This document shows positions 33,904 through 39,081 of a DNA stretch of 39,081 bases, piece after piece (the stretch's first letter is position 1; the number at the start of each line of letters is the position of its first letter). Source of the DNA: Acidobacteriaceae bacterium. GTDB lineage: Bacteria > Acidobacteriota > Terriglobia > Terriglobales > Acidobacteriaceae. Position numbers and translations under genes: made by a program. The stretch covers positions 1-39,081 of the forward strand of contig CAHJWI010000038.1 in the NCBI GenBank assembly GCA_903642225.1. Direction: 5' to 3'. The notes beneath the pieces were generated by a model, which saw only the letters and a program-made list of their open reading frames with translations, was not told the DNA's origin and ran no database searches.

Positions 33904-34887
33904 ATGCCGGTTACCCTGCAACACCATGTCCAGCAGCACCACGGCGCGGAACTCGCGAGTGTCATACAGGCTATCGCGGAGGCTTCCGTCCTCATCGAGC
34001 GTAGTCTGCGTACGGCCGCGCTCTCTGACATTCTGGGTGCGCAGGGTAGTACAAACGTTCAGGGGGAGCAGCAACAGAAACTGGATGTCCTCGCCAACGA
34101 TCTCCTGACAGAAGTCATGCGCCAACACCCGGCAGTAGCCGCCGCCATCAGTGAAGAGGATGAAGATGCCATCGTCTTCACGGGCAAACGCGACGCTGCC
34201 TTTGTCGCTATCTACGATCCGCTCGACGGTTCTTCAAACATCGATGTGAACGTAAACGTCGGCACCATTGTCTCCATCCAGCGGGTAGCTTCCGGTATCG
34301 AGCCCACCGCCGCCGCCCTTCAGGCCGGCTCTGCGCAGGCCGGGGCCCTCTATGTTAATTACGGTCCCGCGACGATGCTGGTCTACACTGCCGGCCGCGG
34401 CACCCATAGTTTCACCCTCAGTAACGGCGAGTACCTTCTCAGCACAGAAGGCCTGACCATCCCGCCACAGGGACCGTACTATTCCGTCAACGAAGGCAAC
34501 GCTGACGATTTCCCTGCAGACATCCGCGACTATCTTCAATCCCTGCGCAGCGGCGGCCTCTTCGGCACCAGATACGGCGCTCGCTACATCGGCTCGTTCA
34601 TCGCAGACCTTCACCGCACTTTGCTCAAAGGTGGCGTCTTCCTCTATCCACCCACGGTCAAAGCGCCCAACGGCAAACTCCGTCTGCTGTACGAGGCCAA
34701 TCCCTTGGCTATGCTGGTGGAGCAGGCCGGTGGCATGGCCGTCACGGTACCCATGGCAGGCATGCCGGCAGAACGCATTCTTGATCTTCTGCCACAGGCT
34801 CTTCACCAACGCACTACCCTGGCCATCGGTGGACCTGTAGAGATCGGCGCCCTCCCTGCACGCGCGACCAGACATTTGGTGGCTTGA
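33904..34887 (+). CDS. fbp: Class 1 fructose-1,6-bisphosphatase
   Basis: 327 residues, standard class I length. Metal-site motifs: AAISEEDEDAIVF and YDPLDGSSNIDVNVNVGTI. Later regions are YYSVNEGNADDFP, GTRYGARYIGSFIADLHRTL with the substrate Tyr/Arg, GGVFLYPPTVKAPNGKLRLL and YEANPLAMLVEQAGG. It hydrolyses fructose-1,6-bisphosphate to fructose-6-phosphate in gluconeogenesis. The ATG at 33904 fits the family N-terminus; the in-frame ATG at 33829 would add 25 atypical residues. A small unknown gene starts 4 bp downstream. Confidence 0.95.
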   Translation: MPVTLQHHVQQHHGAELASVIQAIAEASVLIERSLRTAALSDILGAQGSTNVQGEQQQKLDVLANDLLTEVMRQHPAVAAAISEEDEDAIVFTGKRDAAFVAIYDPLDGSSNIDVNVNVGTIVSIQRVASGIEPTAAALQAGSAQAGALYVNYGPATMLVYTAGRGTHSFTLSNGEYLLSTEGLTIPPQGPYYSVNEGNADDFPADIRDYLQSLRSGGLFGTRYGARYIGSFIADLHRTLLKGGVFLYPPTVKAPNGKLRLLYEANPLAMLVEQAGGMAVTVPMAGMPAERILDLLPQALHQRTTLAIGGPVEIGALPARATRHLVA

Positions 34888-34891
34888 CAGC

Positions 34892-35200
34892 ATGGGAGAC
34901 ACGGTCACCACCGCTGCAGGACAGCAACCCGTCTCCGAGTTTCAAGCGACCGTCACTGAGATACGCGAGGTGGGGCGAGTCGCGGGTAAACCGGTCTTTC
35001 AAATCGCGCTTGACCACTCCTGCTTCCCCCTGCAATCAGGCAGTCCGCTGGGTACGCTTACCGCTACCGCCCGCAGCGGCGCGGTTCTCGTCGCACCCGT
35101 CACTTCGGTCTCGCAGGACGCCTCTGGCGAGCGATGGCATACAACCGAGAAGCCTATGCAGACAGGAACGCGAGTTCTTGCCCGAGTCTTCGCCACATAG
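34892..35200 (+). CDS. Small hypothetical protein
   Basis: 102 residues, family not recognised. Mostly beta-type alternation (FQATVTEIREVGRVAG, VFQIALDHSCFPL, LGTLTATARSGAVLVAPVTSV) suggests a small beta-barrel. One cysteine. No signal peptide. It begins 4 bp after fbp and should be cotranscribed, but nothing in the sequence suggests a role in sugar metabolism. The three conserved-looking strands argue for a real gene over a chance frame. Confidence 0.5.
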   Translation: MGDTVTTAAGQQPVSEFQATVTEIREVGRVAGKPVFQIALDHSCFPLQSGSPLGTLTATARSGAVLVAPVTSVSQDASGERWHTTEKPMQTGTRVLARVFAT

Positions 35201-35259
35201 TGGGGTCTATGTCGCACGGATGGCATAAGCCCATTCGTCTTCTTTGTACACTTCCCCTA

Positions 35260-35751
35260 ATGATTCAGTCTTCCAAAGATCACACTGGCGAACACCTTCA
35301 GATTTCAGATGACGCTCCACTTATCAAAATCATGGCAAGGCTGCATGACTCAGCAGACATCCTCCACGATCTTGCAAGGCGATCTCACATCCCTCAGATC
35401 CAGCACTATGCAAATCGTGAAATTGTGCAACGAAGAAGCTTTGATGGGGAACTACGGATGGAGTTGAACCGCGAGGACAACGAACCTGCGGACGGCACTG
35501 TTCTCGGCCTTCTCCGCAGACTGACCCAAAACCTCAAGTCGCTGCTTCCAGGCGCTGAGGCAAGAATGTTGGTCGAAGTTGAGAATGGCGAGACTTCGTT
35601 GCGTGCCGCCTACCTGGAAGCGCTTCAACAGAACTCGGCATCGCCTCAGTTACGCGACAAACTCCATCGCCAGCAGGCCCATGTGGCCCGCGCCCAGGCT
35701 GAATTGCGCTCTCTGCTCACGCATACCAGGCTCACAATTGCCGGCCGTTGA
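35260..35751 (+). CDS. DUF2383/PA2169-like four-helix bundle protein
   Basis: 163 residues from ATG 35260; the frame is open further upstream but overlaps the preceding gene. The helical pattern matches DUF2383 (PA2169, ferritin-like bundle): IMARLHDSADILHDLARRS, IVQRRSFDGELRMELNRE, then DGTVLGLLRRLTQNLKSLL, MLVEVENGETSLRAAYLEAL and a last helix HRQQAHVARAQAELRSLL. The EVENGE segment corresponds to the characteristic Glu-containing helix; no full set of ferritin metal ligands was identified. Function is unknown in the family, often linked to stress. Confidence 0.75.
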   Translation: MIQSSKDHTGEHLQISDDAPLIKIMARLHDSADILHDLARRSHIPQIQHYANREIVQRRSFDGELRMELNREDNEPADGTVLGLLRRLTQNLKSLLPGAEARMLVEVENGETSLRAAYLEALQQNSASPQLRDKLHRQQAHVARAQAELRSLLTHTRLTIAGR

Positions 35752-35843
35752 GCCGGATCAACGCTCCTGCTACACTCAGAAAGTCGTTCGCGTTCGGCCA
35801 GTCGCCGAGTGCTGCCCAGAACACCACGGCGTTCGCGTTTTGT

Positions 35844-35919
35844 GGGGCTGTAGCTCAGCTGGGAGAGCGCCTCGTTCGCAACGAGGAGGTCAGCGGTTCG
35901 ATCCCGCTCAGCTCCACCA
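35844..35919 (+). tRNA. tRNA-Ala(CGC)
   Basis: 76 nt with encoded CCA. Acceptor GGGGCTG pairs with CAGCTCC, the D arm is GCTCAGCTGGGAGAGC, the anticodon stem CCTCG/CGAGG encloses loop TTCGCAA (anticodon CGC), and the T arm contains GGTTCGATCC. Reads Ala GCG codons. Confidence 0.95.
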
Positions 35920-36033
35920 TGATCTTCAGCCGGTGCAAAGCAACAGCGGTTCGGTTCGTTCAGCTTCACCAGAATTTCCAAGGTGCAATTCCTATCGAAT
36001 GCAGCCGGGTCCGATCGTGCAATGCGTTTCCCT

Positions 36034-36108
36034 GCGGGAGTAGTTCAGTGGCAGAACGTCAGCTTCCCAAGCTGAATGTCGCCGGTTCGATCCCGGTCTC
36101 CCGCTCCA
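36034..36108 (+). tRNA. tRNA-Gly(CCC)
   Basis: 75 nt with encoded CCA. Acceptor GCGGGAG pairs with CTCCCGC, the D arm is GTTCAGTGGCAGAAC, the anticodon stem TCAGC/GCTGA encloses loop TTCCCAA (anticodon CCC), and the T arm is CCGGTTCGATCCCGG. Reads Gly GGG codons. It lies 114 bp after tRNA-Ala. Confidence 0.95.
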
Positions 36109-36146
36109 ATCTTTCTGAATCGCTGGCCTCCGCCGCCCCGTCTCTG

Positions 36147-36161
36147 TTAGGGTGACCCTAA
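36147..36161. promoter_or_regulatory. Palindrome upstream of cysDN
   Basis: TTAGGGT (36147-36153) and ACCCTAA (36155-36161) form a perfect 15-bp palindrome about a central G, 140 bp upstream of cysD. It could be an operator for sulfur control or a tRNA-Gly transcript end; neither is shown. Confidence 0.3.
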
Positions 36162-36262
36162 TCATGAGCCGCATTGCACAGTTCCGTTGTTGTCTGCGCA
36201 ACGTCGAGCAATCCTGAGTCGAGCCTCTTGTGTTTCCCAACTAACATCTGCATAGCTCTCAA

Positions 36263-36280
36263 GTTGGCATCACCGCCAAC
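36263..36280 (+). other. Small hairpin in the cysD leader
   Basis: GTTGGC (36263-36268), ATCACC loop, GCCAAC (36275-36280), 21 bp before the cysD start. It is compatible with an mRNA leader hairpin or operator. Confidence 0.3.
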
Positions 36281-36301
36281 GCGTCTCTATATCAGGACTG
36301 C

Positions 36302-37222
36302 ATGCCCGTTCCTCTTCTCAAAGCTCCTGCGATGACCCACCTCGACTTGCTCGAGGCCGAGAGCATCCACATTCTTCGCGAGGTCGCGTCGGAGTTTGAG
36401 CGCCCCGTCATGCTTTACAGCATCGGTAAGGATTCCTCGGTCATGCTTCGCCTGGCGCAAAAGGCGTTCTTCCCCGCACTCATCCCGTTTCCTCTGCTCC
36501 ACATCGACACCGGCTTCAAGTTCCGCGAAATGATCGAGTTCCGCGACAGGCAGGCCGCAGCCGTCGGTGCTGAACTGCACGTGTGGCGCAACGAACCCGC
36601 CATCGCTCGCGGCACCAATCCCATCGCGCTCGACACCAGGCGGTGTTGCGGCCTGCTCAAAACCGAAGCGCTGCTGCAAGGGCTCGCCCACTTCGGCTTC
36701 ACCGCGGCCTTCGGTGGTGCCCGCCGCGACGAGGAAAAGTCCCGCAGCAAGGAGCGCATCTACTCCTTCCGCGACAGGGCCGGCCAGTGGGAGCCGCGGT
36801 CCCAGCGCCCGGAGCTCTGGAACCTCTACAACGCCCGCATCCACCCCGGCGAGTCCATCCGCGTCTTTCCTCTCAGCAACTGGACAGAGATGGACGTATG
36901 GCAATACATCCTGCGCGAAGACATCCCCATCGTCGACCTGTACTACGCGAAGGAGCGCCCCATGTACCTGCGCGGTGACGCCCTCCTGCCCACCGAACAG
37001 GCCTTCGTCGCCCGCCCCGGCGAGCAGCCCGTACTGGTGAAGTCTCGCCTGCGCTCCCTCGGCTGCAGCCCGTGCACCGGCGCCATCCGGTCCAACGCGG
37101 ACACCCTGCCCAAAATCATCGAAGAGCTCCTCGGCTTCCGCTCCTCCGAACGCGCCAACCGCGCCATCGACCACGACCAGGAAGGTTCGATGGAGATCAA
37201 AAAACGCGAGGGCTACTTCTAA
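36302..37222 (+). CDS. cysD: Sulfate adenylyltransferase subunit 2
   Basis: 306 residues, the normal CysD length. [20 protein letters not shown] opens the family; PP-loop [18 protein letters not shown] binds [43 protein letters not shown] and [10 protein letters not shown] follow, with [11 protein letters not shown] near the C-terminus and the [16 protein letters not shown] end. With CysN it activates sulfate to APS. ATG 36302 has AGGA 6 nt upstream. Stop and cysN start overlap as TAATG. Confidence 0.97.
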   Translation: MPVPLLKAPAMTHLDLLEAESIHILREVASEFERPVMLYSIGKDSSVMLRLAQKAFFPALIPFPLLHIDTGFKFREMIEFRDRQAAAVGAELHVWRNEPAIARGTNPIALDTRRCCGLLKTEALLQGLAHFGFTAAFGGARRDEEKSRSKERIYSFRDRAGQWEPRSQRPELWNLYNARIHPGESIRVFPLSNWTEMDVWQYILREDIPIVDLYYAKERPMYLRGDALLPTEQAFVARPGEQPVLVKSRLRSLGCSPCTGAIRSNADTLPKIIEELLGFRSSERANRAIDHDQEGSMEIKKREGYF

Positions 37223-39081
37223 TGAGCGCCCCCCTCGATCTCGAAGATACCCGCGACCTCGCCGCCGCCAACGATGCCCCCGCCCGCGAACCCGACGTCT
37301 GGGACCGGCGCATCGACGACTTCAACCCGCTCTTCGGCCACACTCCGGAACCCGAACCGATCCAGGAATCGCCGGCCTTCGCGGCGGCTGCAAGCACCTT
37401 CTGCGTCGAAGAATACCTGGCGCAGGAGCGCACCAAGGACCTCCTGCGCTTCTCCACCGCCGGCTCCGTGGACGACGGCAAGTCCACCCTCATCGGCCGC
37501 CTGCTCTACGACACCCAATCCATCTACGACGACCAGCTCAAGTCCATCGAAGGCAAGGGAACCACCGCGCCCGGCGTGCTCGACCTGGCTCTGCTTACCG
37601 ACGGCCTGCGCGCCGAACGCGAACAGGGCATCACCATCGACGTCGCCTACCGCTACTTCACCACGGAGCGCCGCAAGTTCATCATTGCGGACACGCCCGG
37701 CCACGAGCAGTACACCCGCAACATGGCCACCGGTGCCTCCACCGCCTCGGTCGCCATTGTGCTCGTCGACGCGCGCAAAGGCGTGCTCATCCAGTCACGC
37801 CGCCACGCCGCCATCACGGCGCTACTCGCCGTTCCGCACATCGTCGTCGCCGTCAACAAGATGGACCTCGTCGGCTACGACGAGTCCACCTTCCGCGCCA
37901 TCGAGCAGGACTTCCGCGCCTTCTTCACCACCATCGAGCAGGAGTTCGGCCACGCGCCTCGCCTGCACTTCCTGCCGGTCAGCGCGCTTGCAGGCGACAA
38001 TGTCGTCACCCGCTCCCGGCAAACGCCCTGGTACACCGGCCCCTCGCTCCTGCAACTGCTTGAAAACATCCCCGCCGCCAAGACCGCCGCCACGGCACCC
38101 TTCCGCTTCGCCGTCCAGCGCGTGCTGCGCCCCAACCTCGACTTCCGCGGCTTCGCCGGCCAGATCGCCTCCGGCACCATCGCTCCCGGCGACACCGTCC
38201 GCATCCTGCCCAGCGGACGCGAAACCACTGTCGCGCGCATCGTCACCTTCGACGGTGACCTGCCCCGCGCCCATGCGCCCCAGTCCGTCACCCTGACCCT
38301 CGCCGACGAGGTTGACCTCAGTCGCGGCGACATCCTTGTTGAGCCGCAAAGCGCACCCACCCCCACCACTCGCTTCACCGCCACGCTCGTGTGGATGGAC
38401 GAAACCCCGCTCGACCTCTCCGCGCGCTACCTGTTGAAGCACACCAGCCGCACCGTCGCCGCCCAGGTCGCAAGCCTGCAGTACCGTCTGGACCCCACGA
38501 CCCTCAACCATGAGCCCGCATCCACGCTCGCCCTCAACAGCATCGGCACAGTCGACATCGAATCCACCCAGCCGCTGGTTCTCGACCCCTACAGCACCAA
38601 CCGCACCACCGGCAGCTTCGTCCTTATCGATCCGCAGACCAACGCGACCGTAGCCGCCGGCATGGTGCGCTCGGTACAGGGAACTTCGACGACCATCGAA
38701 CCGGCAAAAGCGCTCACCGGCAACGCTTCGACGTCGATCGAATCTTCCTTCGACGACGATTCCAGGGTCCACCCCGCCGCCACCGCCTTTGCCGTCACCC
38801 CGCAACAGCGCATCGAAAGGTGGGGCCACGCCGCCGCCCACATCCACCTTTCCGGCGACCCCGCCTTCTTCGACGAAGCGGAAACCGCCCTCTTCGACGC
38901 CGGCACCTTCATCGCTCGCCCATCCTCTCCCTCCGCCACCGCAACAGAGGCCCTGCTCGACGCCGGAGCCATCGTCCTCACTACCTCCGCCGCTGTCACC
39001 CGCAGTACCGTCGTCGACAACCGCCTCCTCAGCATCACCACCGTCTCAACACTCGTCGACCACCTGCGGGAAGTCGGCATC
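37222..39081 (+). CDS. cysN: Sulfate adenylyltransferase subunit 1 with extended termini (3' end cut by window)
   Basis: At least 620 codons, running off the right edge without a stop. A long N-terminal extension (about 75 residues, acidic and proline-rich) precedes the EF-Tu-like GTPase: P-loop GSVDDGKS at 81-88, the G2 region with EREQGITIDVAYRYF, DTPGHEQ and NKMD. Barrel domains follow to about residue 485 (FRFAVQRVLRPNLDFRGFAG, TTGSFVLIDPQTNATVAAGM). It hydrolyses GTP to drive APS synthesis with CysD. Residues after about 485 are extra. From 532 the sequence ERWGHAAAHIHLSGD, then ETALFDAGTF and EALLDAGAIV, resembles a fused APS kinase (CysC) domain, but the GLSGxGKST P-loop is missing. 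Whether it is a degraded CysC or an unrelated extension cannot be settled here. Confidence 0.93.
   Translation, partial: MSAPLDLEDTRDLAAANDAPAREPDVWDRRIDDFNPLFGHTPEPEPIQESPAFAAAASTFCVEEYLAQERTKDLLRFSTAGSVDDGKSTLIGRLLYDTQSIYDDQLKSIEGKGTTAPGVLDLALLTDGLRAEREQGITIDVAYRYFTTERRKFIIADTPGHEQYTRNMATGASTASVAIVLVDARKGVLIQSRRHAAITALLAVPHIVVAVNKMDLVGYDESTFRAIEQDFRAFFTTIEQEFGHAPRLHFLPVSALAGDNVVTRSRQTPWYTGPSLLQLLENIPAAKTAATAPFRFAVQRVLRPNLDFRGFAGQIASGTIAPGDTVRILPSGRETTVARIVTFDGDLPRAHAPQSVTLTLADEVDLSRGDILVEPQSAPTPTTRFTATLVWMDETPLDLSARYLLKHTSRTVAAQVASLQYRLDPTTLNHEPASTLALNSIGTVDIESTQPLVLDPYSTNRTTGSFVLIDPQTNATVAAGMVRSVQGTSTTIEPAKALTGNASTSIESSFDDDSRVHPAATAFAVTPQQRIERWGHAAAHIHLSGDPAFFDEAETALFDAGTFIARPSSPSATATEALLDAGAIVLTTSAAVTRSTVVDNRLLSITTVSTLVDHLREVGI

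Noticed and set aside
35844..36108. tRNA genes as an integration hotspot
   Set aside because: No integrase, attachment-site duplication or foreign-looking DNA flanks either tRNA.
36109..36301. SAM or other sulfur riboswitch ahead of cysD
   Set aside because: No conserved riboswitch core was recognised; only two short inverted repeats are present.
37822..38847. Long minus-strand frame, and a plus-strand frame at 37274-38296
   Set aside because: Both are shadows of cysN, which runs in the frame from 37222 with clear GTPase motifs. The plus-strand shadow is Pro/Ser/Arg-rich.

Overview
The window is high-GC chromosomal DNA from a bacterium that looks like a member of the Acidobacteriota (Terriglobus/Granulicella-like Acidobacteriaceae). 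This placement is inferred from gene content: an Oar-type TonB-dependent receptor with a carboxypeptidase-regulatory-like N-terminus, a second decayed receptor of the same class, a DUF5666-like exported protein, dense C-rich third-codon usage, and lineage-typical small hypotheticals. It is mostly core chromosome, with one accessory or decayed zone at about 1.1-7 kb.

Layout. 1-1088: 3' end of rpoC and its terminator. 1110-3504: accessory patch with an AbiJ/HEPN-like abortive-infection gene of lower GC, three degenerate REP-like units, a REP-associated tyrosine transposase and an HNH endonuclease. 3650-4557: an SDR oxidoreductase and a terminator. 4562-6970: decayed DNA, chiefly a frameshifted and truncated TonB-receptor pseudogene. 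6970-10251: a rhamnosyltransferase-like GT2, a small exported protein, a PIG-L deacetylase and an S1/P1 nuclease. 10414-14613: a DUF5666-like protein and a 973-residue Oar-like receptor. 14676-22946: a reverse-strand ureide/purine catabolic operon (allB, uraD, uraH, uricase, allC, allE, ureidoglycolate amidohydrolase, aldehyde dehydrogenase), with a divergent guanine deaminase. 23105-25341: homoserine dehydrogenase, an NTF2-like exported protein and a VOC protein. 25338-28270: a CysM, JAMM protease, [CysO-MoeB-rhodanese] cysteine-synthesis operon. 28393-35751: ftsH, acpS, an MCE protein, a CsbD-like protein, fructose-1,6-bisphosphatase and small unknowns. 35844-36108: tRNA-Ala(CGC) and tRNA-Gly(CCC). 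36302-39081: cysD and cysN, with cysN cut by the window end.

How the genes work together. The purine operon encodes each step from urate to glyoxylate plus four ammonia by the plant-like allantoate/ureidoglycine/ureidoglycolate amidohydrolase route, and guanine deaminase feeds xanthine in at the top. The cysM/JAMM/CysO-MoeZ operon and cysDN both serve sulfur assimilation. In the operon the sulfur carrier protein, whose Gly-Gly is normally C-terminal, is fused in front of its own E1-like activating enzyme, and a JAMM isopeptidase gene sits 4 bp upstream. This suggests proteolytic maturation like that of a ubiquitin precursor, and it is the most interesting system here. Other points of note are a CysN with what looks like a degenerate, P-loop-less APS-kinase tail, and an MCE protein with five exact 34-residue repeats.
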